Assembly (NCBI RefSeq): GCF_003663825.1
Contig: NZ_RCCC01000001.1
Location: forward strand, 3,542,501-3,606,500
Origin: Acidovorax sp. 106
GTDB taxonomy: Bacteria > Pseudomonadota > Gammaproteobacteria > Burkholderiales > Burkholderiaceae_C
DNA length: 64,000 bases
Direction of reading: 5' to 3'
Under the pieces are notes generated by a model. It searched no databases, was not told the origin of the DNA, and was given only the letters and a program-made list of their open reading frames with translations. Below are positions 26,372 through 35,283 of the stretch, in pieces; position 1 is the stretch's first letter, and every line of letters begins with the position of its first letter. The position numbers and the translations under genes are program-made.

Positions 26372-27442
26372 TCACGCAGAAGGGCCGTGCTTGTCAGCTT
26401 CGGAGGTGAAAGAGTCTGCGTAAAACTCGTCAGTAGGCAGCCCCCGCTGGGCGCTGTACGCCGTGCGTGCGGACTCCACCACGATGGGAGCACCGCAGGC
26501 GTACACCTGGTGGCCAGAGAGGTCGGCAAAATCATCCAGCACGGCCTGGTGCACAAAGCCTGTGCGGCCAGTCCACCCGTCTTGCGGCTGGGCGTCAGAC
26601 ACCACGGGCACATAGCGCAGGTGTGGCATGTGTGCTGCTTGTTCCAGCACCCACTGGTGCATGTACAGGTCTTCGGGGCGGCGCCCGCCCCAGTACAGCG
26701 TGGTGGGGCGGGTGATGGCCTTGGCTTGCATGTGCTCGATCAAGGCCTTGATGGGCGCAAAGCCCGTTCCAGAAGCCAGCAGCACGATGGGTTTGTCAGA
26801 GTCTTCGCGCAGGAAGAAGCTGCCAAAGGGGCCCTCGATCCGCAGGATTTCTTTCTCTTTCATTGCTCCGAACACATGGTCGGTGAACTTACCGCCCGGC
26901 AGGTGGCGGATGTGCAGCTCAATGCCTGCGGCAGCCTCTTGCGTATGTGGCGCATTGGCCATGGAATAGGCCCGGCGGGCCCCGTCGCGCAGGATGAACT
27001 CCACGTATTGCCCTGCGTGGTAGCGGAAGGTGTCTGCCGCAGGCAGTTGCAGGCGAATCCGCATCACGTCGTGGGACTGTTTCTCCAGCGAGGAGACACG
27101 CACCGGCATTTTCTTGATGGGGTAGGCGCTTTCATCGGTCACCTGGCGCGACTCCAGCACCACATCGGACAGTGGCCGTGCACAGCAGGTCAGCACAAAA
27201 CCGGCAGCCTCTTCTTCCGCGCTCAGCGCCTTGGCCTGATGATCGGTATGGGTGACGGAGCCGCTGGTCTTTTTGCACTTGCAGGAGCCACAGGCGCCGT
27301 CTTTGCAGCCGTAGGGCAGGCCTACGCCGCTGCGGATGGCTGCGGCCAGGATGGTTTCATCGCCTTGGCTTTGGAAGGTGCGCCCGCTGGGCGTTACGGA
27401 GATCTGGAATGCGGCGCCAGCAGCGTCGTCGGGTCGCGTCAT
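26372..27442 (-). CDS. Ferredoxin-domain NAD(P)H oxidoreductase (CDP-6-deoxy-delta-3,4-glucoseen reductase-like)
   Basis: Electron-transfer protein of 356 residues. An N-terminal plant-type [2Fe-2S] domain has the Cys pattern GCKDGACGSCKC with a distant LTCC. The FAD domain has RAYSMANAP, and the NAD domain has LLASGTGFAPIKALIEHM and YACGAP. This matches the reductases often annotated as CDP-6-deoxy-delta-3,4-glucoseen reductase or as phenol/benzoate-type reductases. No partner oxygenase or deoxysugar gene is nearby, so the physiological acceptor is unknown and the specific name should not be taken literally. Confidence 0.85.
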   Translation of the reverse strand: MTRPDDAAGAAFQISVTPSGRTFQSQGDETILAAAIRSGVGLPYGCKDGACGSCKCKKTSGSVTHTDHQAKALSAEEEAAGFVLTCCARPLSDVVLESRQVTDESAYPIKKMPVRVSSLEKQSHDVMRIRLQLPAADTFRYHAGQYVEFILRDGARRAYSMANAPHTQEAAAGIELHIRHLPGGKFTDHVFGAMKEKEILRIEGPFGSFFLREDSDKPIVLLASGTGFAPIKALIEHMQAKAITRPTTLYWGGRRPEDLYMHQWVLEQAAHMPHLRYVPVVSDAQPQDGWTGRTGFVHQAVLDDFADLSGHQVYACGAPIVVESARTAYSAQRGLPTDEFYADSFTSEADKHGPSA

Positions 27443-27639
27443 GTTGTGGGTATCCTCGGGGGCTTATGCAAATGGCGTCAATTTTGCCCGCAGAAACTGA
27501 AGGTGTGCTGAGCCGCACGGCTTTGCATTGCGTTTGTTCAGCGCGCCGCAGGGGGTTGGCCTTGGCGCTGTGGGCTTCAGAGCCTGTGGGTAGCCTGTTT
27601 GACCATTGAATTTCTCCGCTTGTTCACCCGAAAGAAATC

Positions 27640-28602
27640 ATGAGTACCGTGGCTTTGTCCAGTGCCCTGGGCGCCTTGCCTGCCCGTTTTCGCCGTGAGC
27701 GATTGTTGATCGTGGGCTGTGGCGATGTTGGCAGCCGTGTGGCCCGCAACTTGGCGCAGGGGGCCGGGGCGGGGCGCATGCGGGTTCTGGCCCTGACCTC
27801 CAGCCCAGACCGCCGCGCCGCACTGCGTCAGTTGGGGGCAACCCCGGTGCTGGGCAATCTGGACGACGCAGCGAGCTTGCGGCGCTTGGCGGGCGTTGCC
27901 ACGCGGGTGTTGCATCTGGCACCACCGCCTGGAGAAGGCGGGGGGCGCGATGCCTGGTGGCGTGACCCACGCACCCAGGCCCTGGGCCGCGTGCTGCGCA
28001 TGCGCCGCTTGCCCGCATCGCTGGTGTACGCATCAACCAGTGGCGTGTACGGCGACTGCGCCGGAGCGCTGGTGCGTGAGGAGCGTCTGCTGGCGCCCGC
28101 CACACCCCGTGCCCAGCGGCGGGTGGATGCCGAGGCGGCTGTGCGCCACCTGGGGCGTGCGGGCGTGCGTGCCAGCATTTTGCGCATTCCCGGCATTTAT
28201 GCGCCAGACCGTGAGGGGGGGACGCCCCGGGCCCGGTTGCTCAAAGGCACACCCGTGCTGGAGGCCGCTGATGATGTCTTCACCAACCACATCCATGCCG
28301 ATGACTTGGCCCGGGCCTGCCTGGCGGCGCTGTGGCGAGGGCGTGCCCAGCGGGTGTACAACGTGAGCGACGGGCACCACCTGCGAATGGGTGACTATTT
28401 TGATTTGGCTGCGGACCTGTACGGGCTCCCCCGCCCACCCCGTATTGCGCGCAGCGCCGCCAAGGAGCAATTGCCTCTGGTGCTGCTGAGCTTTATGAGC
28501 GAATCGCGCCGCTTGGACAACCAGCGCATGGTGCAGGAGCTGGGCTTGCGGCTGCAGTTTCCAGACGTTGCAACGGGGTTGTCGGCTCGCCCCGCCGCTT
28601 GA
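27640..28602 (+). CDS. NAD-dependent epimerase/dehydratase-family protein
   Basis: Soluble Rossmann-fold protein of 320 residues in the extended short-chain group (YeeZ-like). The nucleotide-binding motif is VGCGDVGSRVARNL and the segment YASTSGVYGDCAG holds the catalytic-type Tyr/Ser region, though the classical YxxxK is not clear. A conserved region FTNHIHADDLARACLAAL follows. The substrate is unknown. It stands alone, divergent from the reductase gene and convergent with the DUF4124 gene. Confidence 0.85.
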   Translation: MSTVALSSALGALPARFRRERLLIVGCGDVGSRVARNLAQGAGAGRMRVLALTSSPDRRAALRQLGATPVLGNLDDAASLRRLAGVATRVLHLAPPPGEGGGRDAWWRDPRTQALGRVLRMRRLPASLVYASTSGVYGDCAGALVREERLLAPATPRAQRRVDAEAAVRHLGRAGVRASILRIPGIYAPDREGGTPRARLLKGTPVLEAADDVFTNHIHADDLARACLAALWRGRAQRVYNVSDGHHLRMGDYFDLAADLYGLPRPPRIARSAAKEQLPLVLLSFMSESRRLDNQRMVQELGLRLQFPDVATGLSARPAA

Positions 28603-28636
28603 GGTCACATCTCGGGGCTTGGCCGCTGGGGGATTG

Positions 28637-29362
28637 TCAGCAGGGGGCCTGCCCGCCTTTGGATTTGCACACGCCGCCATTGCCTGGAAACTGGCCGGGG
28701 CCTGACCGTGGGTAGCGTGCCCCGGTGTTGTCGATGCAGTGGAAGTTGCTGCAGGTCGTCAGGTAAGGCTGCTGGGGTACCGGAGCCGGCGTGGGATAGA
28801 CCGGGCGTCGCTGCGGAGTGACCACGACGCGGGGTTGAGCGGCCCGGGCGCGCTCTAGCTCCGCATAGCCTTGCGGCCCCAGGCAGTCCAGGTCCATTTG
28901 CCGTTGTGCCGCTTCAATGCGCATCTCCTGGTCGTAGTTGGAGCGAGACAGACCGGTCGACACCAGTTCCAGGTTTCTGCGCGATTTGGCGCATTCGGGT
29001 GAGCTGGCGTAGTCTTTGGGCAAGGGGGCTGCGGCGGCGGCCCGTGCGGCGCGCAGGCGCTCTTGTTCCACCTCGCGCTGGCTTTGCGCACTGGCTGCTG
29101 CACTTTCGGCTTGCTGCCGCTGTTGTTTGAGTTCCAGCGCCCGCTCGGCAGAGCGTCGCTCCTGCTCAATTTCCTCCGCTGTGCGTTTGGCTTCCACCTC
29201 GTGGGCAGCGGCACCCGTTGCGCACTTGCCGTCGGTGTAGGTGACTTGTCCGGTCTTGGCGTCGGTGCAGCGAATGACTTGGCTGAACGCAGGCAGGGCA
29301 CTGCAGGCACAAAGTACCACTGCGGCGGGCCATTTCCACAGGGGCTTCAGGCGGTAAGGCAT
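28637..29362 (-). CDS. DUF4124 secreted protein
   Basis: Protein of 241 residues with a Sec signal (WKWPAAVVLCACSALPAFS). The DUF4124 domain follows immediately (IRCTDAKTGQVTYTDGKCATG). The middle (about 60-115) is a charged, Gln/Glu/Ala-rich helix likely to form a coiled coil (RTAEEIEQERRSAERALELK). The C-terminal part is Pro-rich with four Cys that could form disulfides. The function of DUF4124 is unknown. It lies 36 bases downstream of a lipoprotein gene on the same strand. Confidence 0.8.
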   Translation of the reverse strand: MPYRLKPLWKWPAAVVLCACSALPAFSQVIRCTDAKTGQVTYTDGKCATGAAAHEVEAKRTAEEIEQERRSAERALELKQQRQQAESAAASAQSQREVEQERLRAARAAAAAPLPKDYASSPECAKSRRNLELVSTGLSRSNYDQEMRIEAAQRQMDLDCLGPQGYAELERARAAQPRVVVTPQRRPVYPTPAPVPQQPYLTTCSNFHCIDNTGARYPRSGPGQFPGNGGVCKSKGGQAPC

Positions 29363-29398
29363 GGCATTGTTCCGGGTTGGAGTGGGCGGCGCAGGCGG

Positions 29399-29920
29399 TC
29401 AGCGGTTTGTCGGGTCTGAAGGCCTGGCGCCTCGGCCGCGATTGTCCTCTGCAGACTGGCCTTGGCTCGGTGGCCGGGCATCGCGCCAGACCCTGTCCGG
29501 GCTTTGCGCAGGCGGTGGGGGGGGCGGCTGAACGCGTTCAGGGGGGCGTCCTCGCTGGGCCTCTCGGTCGTGGCGCTCTCTGTCTTCCCGGTCTCTGCGG
29601 TCGCGATCGGCGCGGTCTCTGTCGCGGGCGTTGTCTCGATCACGGCCATTGTCTCGGTCGCGCCAGCGGTCGTTGGCTGCAGGCGGGTGGTTCCAGCCCC
29701 GGCGGTCATCGTCGTAGGGGCGCCCATAGTAAACAGGCGGGGGCGGCGCCACCGGGTAGGGGCGAATCAGCGGAGGCTGGTTGTATATATACACCGGTTG
29801 GGGTTGGTACGCCGGGTAGTAAGGGGCCTCGTAATAGGGGTCTCCGGGCACGGTGGTGCAGGCGGCCAGCCCTGCGCACAGCGCAAAAGCACCTGCGAAT
29901 CGGCTGATGGATGGTTTCAT
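29399..29920 (-). CDS. Low-complexity lipoprotein
   Basis: Predicted lipoprotein of 173 residues. The signal peptide ends in the lipobox LAAC with the lipidated Cys at about residue 20. A Tyr/Pro-rich section (YYEAPYYPAYQPQPVY) follows. From about residue 70 comes a long Arg/Asp-repeat stretch (DRWRDRDNGRDRDN type) and then a Pro-rich tail. The Arg/Asp section is an alternating charged polymer with no recognised fold. The function is unknown. It is followed by the DUF4124 gene and both may be one envelope-related unit. Confidence 0.72.
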   Translation of the reverse strand: MKPSISRFAGAFALCAGLAACTTVPGDPYYEAPYYPAYQPQPVYIYNQPPLIRPYPVAPPPPVYYGRPYDDDRRGWNHPPAANDRWRDRDNGRDRDNARDRDRADRDRRDREDRERHDREAQRGRPPERVQPPPPPPAQSPDRVWRDARPPSQGQSAEDNRGRGARPSDPTNR

Positions 29921-30374
29921 GGGTGGATCCCTTTGGGGCAGGCTGCGTGCCCCGTGTGCCTGAGTCTAGGCCGCGACTGGTGCGGTGGCTTGCAGTGGCG
30001 GTGCATCACACCATGACGCCTGGGGCCCTGTTTTGGTTGACGGGGCTGGGGTTTTGAGCGCGCTGAGCCTTTCGGCTGTGCGGTAGAGGCTCTCAGCGCC
30101 ATGCCGTCGGGGCGCTGTCGTGAGCGACGGTGTTGTCCGTGTCAGGAGGTGAAAGCACGCACCCAGGCAGGCTTACATCGGTTCACCAAACTCCCTGGCG
30201 TCGTTGTCTCGTCCTGGCGCACTGCTTGTACTGCCTTCGACGTGGCGTCTGGCCAGGGCCGCTTCGCTTCGTTTTGCCAGCCGCTCTTCATCCTGGTCCA
30301 CAAGCTGCTAATGCTTGTGGACGGACGCAGCAGTGTCTTTCCATCCCTGGCATTGCCAGGGACGGGGTAAGTCA
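29921..30374. other. Intergenic region between cheV and the lipoprotein gene
   Basis: No convincing gene in 454 bases. It contains a hairpin CCACAAGC/GCTTGTGG (30298-30320) and a perfect hairpin TCCCTGGC/GCCAGGGA with loop ATT (30344-30362), 13 bases after the cheV stop on the minus strand. Neither has a U-tract. They are the only structure seen. Confidence 0.6.
30344..30362 (-). terminator. Hairpin after cheV
   Basis: Perfect 8-bp stem TCCCTGGC/GCCAGGGA with a three-base loop, 13 bases downstream of the cheV stop. The following minus-strand sequence is TGGAAAG, so there is no U-tract. Confidence 0.4.
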
Positions 30375-31334
30375 TCAGCGGGGGAGAACGCGTCGAATGG
30401 TTTCGGCCAAGTCTTCGGCCACAAACTTGGCGACGTAGCCGTCCGCGCCCACACTGCGGACGTGGTCTTCGTTGGCCGAGCCAGACAGTGAGGAGTGAAT
30501 CACCACAGGCAGGCCACTGAAGCGAGCGTCTTGCTTGATGTTGCGGGTGAGGGTGAACCCGTCCATCTCGGGCATTTCCAGGTCGGTCAACACCATGGCC
30601 ACACGGTCTGTAACAGACTTGCCCTCGGCTTCTGCGGCCTTGGCAATGGCATTCAGCCGGTCCCAGGCTTCTTTGCCGGACTTGACCATCTCGTACGGAG
30701 CTTGGAGGACCTTCAGTTCCTGCTCGATGAGTGAGCGGGCCACAAAGGAGTCATCCGCTGCGAGGATGATGGTGCCGGGCTTGAGCTTGAGCTTGGCGCC
30801 CACTTTCTCTTCCGTGACTTCATGGCCGTCGGAGGGCGAGACCATTTGCAAAATGGCTTCCACGTCCAGCACCTGGGCCAGGCGGGACTCATCGGTGTTG
30901 CCATCCAGGCGTGCAATGCTGGTGACCAGCTTGCCTGCAGCGCCGCTGGTTTCAGCCGACAGCACTTGTTTCCAGTCGAGGCGAACGATGTCCTCCACCG
31001 ATTCGACTGCAAAGGCTTGCGTAGTGCGCGCGTATTCAGTCACCAACATGATGTTGAGCCCCGTTTGGGGCTTGCAGCCCACGATGGAGGGCAAGTCCAG
31101 CACCGGGATCACCTGGCCGCGCAGGTTGACCACCCCCAATGAATGGGCCGTGGTTCCGGCGATGGGCGTGATGCTGGGCATGGCCACGATCTCGCGGATC
31201 TTGAACACATTGATCCCGAACAGCTCTGATTTGCCCAGCGCACTGTCAATACCCAGTCGGAACAACAGCAGCTCGAACTTGTTCGTGCTGGTGAGGTTGG
31301 TCCGTTCGTCGATTTCTTGCTGAACTGCTTTCAT
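30375..31334 (-). CDS. cheV: Chemotaxis protein CheV
   Basis: Coupling protein of 319 residues that joins a CheW domain to a response-regulator receiver. Residues about 15-165 are CheW-like (LFGINVFKIREIVAMP, GVVNLRGQVIPVLDLPSIVG). Residues about 190-315 are the receiver with AADDS, the phospho-acceptor Asp in VLTDLEMPEMDGFTL and HSSLSG/YVAKF near the end. Phosphorylation by CheA is thought to tune receptor coupling. GAAGGA upstream of the ATG supports the start. It is monocistronic, about 29 kb from the cheW gene at the left end. Confidence 0.95.
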   Translation of the reverse strand: MKAVQQEIDERTNLTSTNKFELLLFRLGIDSALGKSELFGINVFKIREIVAMPSITPIAGTTAHSLGVVNLRGQVIPVLDLPSIVGCKPQTGLNIMLVTEYARTTQAFAVESVEDIVRLDWKQVLSAETSGAAGKLVTSIARLDGNTDESRLAQVLDVEAILQMVSPSDGHEVTEEKVGAKLKLKPGTIILAADDSFVARSLIEQELKVLQAPYEMVKSGKEAWDRLNAIAKAAEAEGKSVTDRVAMVLTDLEMPEMDGFTLTRNIKQDARFSGLPVVIHSSLSGSANEDHVRSVGADGYVAKFVAEDLAETIRRVLPR

Positions 31335-31649
31335 GGTCGATGTCCTTCGCGCTGATACGCACGTTTACAAATTCTAGAAGCAGTTCGGGGTGCGTTGGGG
31401 GGGAATTTTTCAGGCTTAACCCCAATAACCTGCGTTTGGCTGGCACTGCCCCTGTATCTCGGGGGCTACAAGGCCGTGGCAGCGTCCTGAAAATGCATTG
31501 TCAATGCGTGAGGGCGTAGCGTTTACGCATCATTTTGCGCAGTTTCCGCTCTCGACCCCCTGCGCGTCAGGGGCAAAAGCCCGTGCGCGCAGACCGGTTC
31601 GATGCACCCAACGCCGGTGCCAGCGCCGGGTTGTCATTCTGCGGGGTTC
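31335..31649. other. Intergenic region between the FAH hydrolase gene and cheV
   Basis: No gene seen in 315 bases. It should hold the cheV promoter on the minus strand. A small hairpin GCGTA/TACGC occurs near 31516-31530. No terminator with a U-tract was found after the hydrolase gene on either side. Confidence 0.5.
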
Positions 31650-32513
31650 TCAGCCATCAATGAGCTGAGGGTCCCAGGCGAAGACCGTCTGGCGTTGGTC
31701 GCCCAGCTTTTCGATGCCCAGGGTGATGACATCGCCTGGCTTCAAAAACTGGGGTGCGGGCTTTTTGCCCATGCCCACACCTGGCGGGGTACCTGTGGTG
31801 ATGAGGTCTCCCGGCTCCAGGGTCATGAAGCGGCTGAGGTAGCTGACGAGCTGAGCCACCGTAAAAATCATGGTGCGGGTATTGCCGGTTTGCTGGCGTT
31901 CGCCATTCACATCCAGCCACATCGCCAAGTTTTGCGGATCACCTACCTCGTCGGCACTGACCAGCCAAGGGCCAATGGGGCCAAAGGTGTCGCAGCCCTT
32001 GCCCTTGTCCCAGGTGCCACCGCGCTCGAGCTGGTACTCGCGTTCGGAAATATCGTTGATGGTGCAGTAGCCCGCCACATGCTTTAACGCATCAGCTTCA
32101 CTCACATAGCGCGCACGGGTGCCGATGACGACGCCCAACTCCACTTCCCAGTCTGTCTTGACGGAGCCCTGCGGCAGCACCACCGGGTGGTTGCAGCCCA
32201 CGGCGCAATCCACAGTCTTGGTGAAAACGATGGGCTCTTGTGGGATGGGCATGTTGGCCTCGGCGGCGTGGTCTGCGTAGTTCAGGCCAATGGCAATGAA
32301 TTTGCGCATGCCTGTCCAGGGCACGGCCAGGCGACCAGGCGCCACCACCGGCAGGGTGGATGCGTCCAGACTGGCCAGTGCGGCCATGCCCGTGGGAGAC
32401 AGGGTGCTGGGGCCGATGTCCGGCAGCACGGCGCTGAGATCGCGCACCGTGCCATCGATGTGCAGCAGGGCGGGCTTTTCTTGCCCCTTGGGGCCGTGGC
32501 GTAGCAGTTTCAC
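31650..32513 (-). CDS. FAH-family hydrolase, probable 2,4-diketo-3-deoxy-aldonate hydrolase
   Basis: Soluble metal-dependent hydrolase of 287 residues in the fumarylacetoacetate hydrolase superfamily. The active-site region has GLNYADHAAEAN, the metal-ligand segment KTDWEVELGVVIG and TGTPPGVGMG. The closest known role I recognise is the last step of the L-fuconate-type pathway, cleaving a 2,4-diketo-3-deoxy acid to pyruvate plus lactate (or glycolate from pentonates). The start is GTG at 32513, with AAGGAG seven bases before it. It is last in the operon and directly follows the SDR that would make its substrate. Confidence 0.85.
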   Translation of the reverse strand: MKLLRHGPKGQEKPALLHIDGTVRDLSAVLPDIGPSTLSPTGMAALASLDASTLPVVAPGRLAVPWTGMRKFIAIGLNYADHAAEANMPIPQEPIVFTKTVDCAVGCNHPVVLPQGSVKTDWEVELGVVIGTRARYVSEADALKHVAGYCTINDISEREYQLERGGTWDKGKGCDTFGPIGPWLVSADEVGDPQNLAMWLDVNGERQQTGNTRTMIFTVAQLVSYLSRFMTLEPGDLITTGTPPGVGMGKKPAPQFLKPGDVITLGIEKLGDQRQTVFAWDPQLIDG

Positions 32514-32537
32514 TTCATGTCTCCTTGGTAAGTCGGT

Positions 32538-33296
32538 TCAGTTGGACCAACCGCCGTCGATGATCTGGGTGGTGCCTGTGGTGAAGGACGATTCATCGCT
32601 GGCGAGGTACACGGCCAGCGCCGCAATTTCTTCGGCGCGCCCCAGGCGGCCCATGGGCTGGCGTTCGACAAAGCCTGACTCTACCTGCGCCAAGCTTTGG
32701 CCCGTAGCCAGGGCCTGGGCACTGATGCGCTCTTGCAGCGAGGGCGACAGCACGGTGCCGGGGCAAATGGCATTGCAGCGAATGCCTTGGGCCACAAAGT
32801 CTGCGGCCACGGATTTGGTCAGGCCGACGATGGCCGCCTTGGTGGTGCCGTAGACAAACCGGTTGGGCGCCCCTTTGATGCTGCCTGCGACCGACGCCAC
32901 GTTGATGATGGAGCCGCCACCTTGGGCCAGCATGCCGGGCAGAAACGCCTTGATGGTGCGAAATTGCGAGCGCACGTTCAGCTCGAACGCAAACGCCCAT
33001 TCGTCTTCGGTGCAGTCCAGCACGCTGCCTGCATGCACAAACCCGGCACCGTTAAACAGCACCTGGATGGGGCCCGCAGACTGCGCCACCGCGGCGATGG
33101 CCAGTGGGTCGGTGACATCCAGGGTGTGCACTGCGCAGCCAATGTCGTCCTGGAGCGTGGCGAGCGCTTGGGCATTGATGTCGGTGGCGATCACGCGTGC
33201 GCCCTGGGCCGCAAAAGCGACGGCGGTGGCGCGGCCTATGCCTTGGCCTGCAGCGGTGACAAAAGCGGTTTTGTTGGCAAGTCGAAGGGTGGGCAT
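32538..33296 (-). CDS. SDR dehydrogenase, probable 2-keto-3-deoxy-aldonate 4-dehydrogenase
   Basis: NAD-dependent short-chain dehydrogenase of 252 residues. The cofactor motif is TAAGQGIGRATAVAFA, the catalytic Ser lies in NVASVAGSIKG, and Tyr/Lys lie in VYGTTKAAIVGLTKSVAADF. The wording is very close to the DHRS6/BDH2-type group, which includes the 2-keto-3-deoxy-L-fuconate dehydrogenases. It oxidises C4 of the keto-deoxy acid in the proposed pathway, handing the diketo acid to the hydrolase 24 bases downstream. It is clearly different from the xylose dehydrogenase XylB. Confidence 0.87.
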   Translation of the reverse strand: MPTLRLANKTAFVTAAGQGIGRATAVAFAAQGARVIATDINAQALATLQDDIGCAVHTLDVTDPLAIAAVAQSAGPIQVLFNGAGFVHAGSVLDCTEDEWAFAFELNVRSQFRTIKAFLPGMLAQGGGSIINVASVAGSIKGAPNRFVYGTTKAAIVGLTKSVAADFVAQGIRCNAICPGTVLSPSLQERISAQALATGQSLAQVESGFVERQPMGRLGRAEEIAALAVYLASDESSFTTGTTQIIDGGWSN

Positions 33297-33361
33297 GGTT
33301 TTGGAGAGGGAGCAAGGGTGATGGCGATGGAGGGGCTCAGATGCGGGGAGCGCTGCAGCCC

Positions 33362-34642
33362 CTAGCCGATGAACCAGCGCATAGGCACCAGCACGATGGA
33401 GGGAAACAGCACCATCAAAAACATCACGGCGAACTGGGCCGCCATGAAGGGGATGACGCCCCGGGTGACCTCGTCCATCCGCATCTTTCCGACCCCAGCC
33501 ACCACGTTCAGCACCGTGCCCACGGGGGGCGTGATCAGCCCGATGGCGTTGTTGATGATGAACAGCACGCCGAAGTACACGGGGTCGATGCCCGCGGCCT
33601 TGACCACGGGCATCAGCACTGGCGTCATGATCAGGATGGTGGGGGTCATGTCCATGGCGGTGCCCACGGCCATCACCAGCAGCATGATGGCGATCATGAG
33701 CAGCGTAGGGCTGTCCATGAAGGGGCGCAGTAGCGCAATCAGCTGCCGGGGGATGTCGGCCACCGTGATGAGCCAGGCGCTCACCATGGCTGCAGCCACC
33801 AGGAACATGATCACCGCCGTGGTCTTGGCAGCGCTCACAAACACAGCTGTGAGCTCGCGCCAGTGCAGTTCTCGGTAGACCAGCGTGGCCACCAACAGGG
33901 CGTACACCGCCGCCACGGCCGCTGCTTCGGTGGGTGTGAAAACGCCCATCTTTAAGCCCACGATCACTATCACGGGAAGAACCAGCGCCCAGGTGGAATC
34001 CTTGAGTGCCTGCAGCATTTCTGCGGTGGATGCTTTGGGTGGCGGTGTGATGTTCTCGCGCTGCGATACCCAATACCAGGCCACTGCGATGGCCAGCCCC
34101 ATCATCAAGCCCGGCACGATGCCCGCTAGAAACAGCTTGCTGATCGACACGTTGGCGGCCACGCCAAACACCACGAACCCGATGGACGGCGGGATGACGG
34201 GTGCGATGATGCCCGCCGAGGCAATCAGCCCCCCGGCGCGCGCCTTGTCGTGCCCGGCCTTCACCATCATGGGCAGCAGCAGGGCCGCCAGTGCCGCCGT
34301 GTCGGCCACGGCAGAGCCCGACAGTGCGGCCAGCATGCAGGCCGCCAAAATGGCCACAAACCCCAGCCCGCCGCGCTTGTGCCCCACCAGCGTCAGCGCG
34401 AGCTTGACGATGCGTTGGGACAAGCCGCCCACGTTCATGATCTCGCCCGCCAGCATGAAGAACGGCACCGCCAGCAGCGGAAACGAGTCCGCCCCGTTGA
34501 TGACGTTCTGTGCAAGGATTTGGGCGTCAAACAGGTCCAGGTGCCACATCAGTGCCGCTCCAGACACCAGCAGAGCGTAAGCGATGGGCACGCCAATGGC
34601 CATGGCGGCCAGCAGAGAGCCAAGGAAGATGAAAACAGTCAT
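33362..34642 (-). CDS. dctM: TRAP transporter large permease DctM
   Basis: Inner-membrane protein of 426 residues with about twelve helices, the ion-coupled channel subunit of a TRAP transporter. The DctM landmarks are GVPIAYALLVSG, PFFMLAGEIMNVGGLSQRIV and PPSIGFVVFGVAANVSI, with GLITPPVGTVLNVVAGVG near the C-terminus. AGGAGA lies eight bases before the start. It follows dctQ after 21 bases. With dctQ and dctP in the same operon the transporter is complete, and its substrate is inferred from the catabolic genes as a sugar acid. Confidence 0.95.
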   Translation of the reverse strand: MTVFIFLGSLLAAMAIGVPIAYALLVSGAALMWHLDLFDAQILAQNVINGADSFPLLAVPFFMLAGEIMNVGGLSQRIVKLALTLVGHKRGGLGFVAILAACMLAALSGSAVADTAALAALLLPMMVKAGHDKARAGGLIASAGIIAPVIPPSIGFVVFGVAANVSISKLFLAGIVPGLMMGLAIAVAWYWVSQRENITPPPKASTAEMLQALKDSTWALVLPVIVIVGLKMGVFTPTEAAAVAAVYALLVATLVYRELHWRELTAVFVSAAKTTAVIMFLVAAAMVSAWLITVADIPRQLIALLRPFMDSPTLLMIAIMLLVMAVGTAMDMTPTILIMTPVLMPVVKAAGIDPVYFGVLFIINNAIGLITPPVGTVLNVVAGVGKMRMDEVTRGVIPFMAAQFAVMFLMVLFPSIVLVPMRWFIG

Positions 34643-34663
34643 GTTGCAGGTCTCCTGGGCGGA

Positions 34664-35224
34664 TTACTTGTGGGGTGCGCCGGTGCGATCGAGGTGCAGG
34701 TCCTCGACCGAGGCCAGGTCTTCCGATTCGGTGACTTGCACCAGCTCGTCGTCTCTGATCTGGCCCGACAGAAGGCGCCAGAGGTCCATCAGCAGCAAGA
34801 GACCGGACGCCACGGCAAACACTACGCCTGATGCATAGAAGATGGCCATGGAGGCTCCCGTCACCGGCGCCTCCACATCCAGGTTGATGCGCGCCTGGGC
34901 CAGGGCCCCGCTGAACAGCAGCCAGGTGCAAAACAGCATCAGCCCGTAGCTGGCCACCAGGCAGATGCGCTGGACGAAGGGTGGTAGCTTGGTGAGCAGC
35001 ATGTCGGTGCCCAGGTGGCCATGCTCGCGGACCGCCACGATGGCCCCGAGGAACGTGATCCACACGAACAGCCAGCGCGACAGCTCTTCGCTGACCGAAA
35101 TGCCGGAGTTGAAGGCGTAGCGCAACACCACGTTGCCAAATACCAGCAGCACCATCACCGCAAGGGCCAGGGCGATCAGCAGGTTGATGCAGCGGCAGCA
35201 CCGGTCAATGAAAGAGGTCAGCAT
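34664..35224 (-). CDS. dctQ: TRAP transporter small permease DctQ
   Basis: Inner-membrane protein of 186 residues with four helices, the partner of DctM. The pattern LLVFGNVVLRYAFNSGISVSEELSRWLFVWITFLGA is typical of the family but is cited here only by its parts FGNVVLRY and SEELSRWLFVW. The start at 35224 is chosen for GGAGAC upstream. The C-terminal tail (about 150-186) is acidic and cytoplasmic. It lies between the XylX-like gene and dctM. Confidence 0.92.
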   Translation of the reverse strand: MLTSFIDRCCRCINLLIALALAVMVLLVFGNVVLRYAFNSGISVSEELSRWLFVWITFLGAIVAVREHGHLGTDMLLTKLPPFVQRICLVASYGLMLFCTWLLFSGALAQARINLDVEAPVTGASMAIFYASGVVFAVASGLLLLMDLWRLLSGQIRDDELVQVTESEDLASVEDLHLDRTGAPHK

Positions 35225-35283
35225 GCGTATGTCTCCGTGATGGCGGGGCCATTCATTGGGGGTTGGAGGCGCGTGATGCCGAC

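Noticed and set aside
31580-31612. tRNA-like GGTTCGATGC motif
   Set aside because: No acceptor stem, anticodon arm or D-arm can be folded around it.
32505-32519. Two-codon minimal frame ATG AAG TGA at the FAH hydrolase start
   Set aside because: Only two bases separate it from AAGGAG. The overlapping GTG has the proper seven-base spacing and family alignment, so the frame is probably chance.
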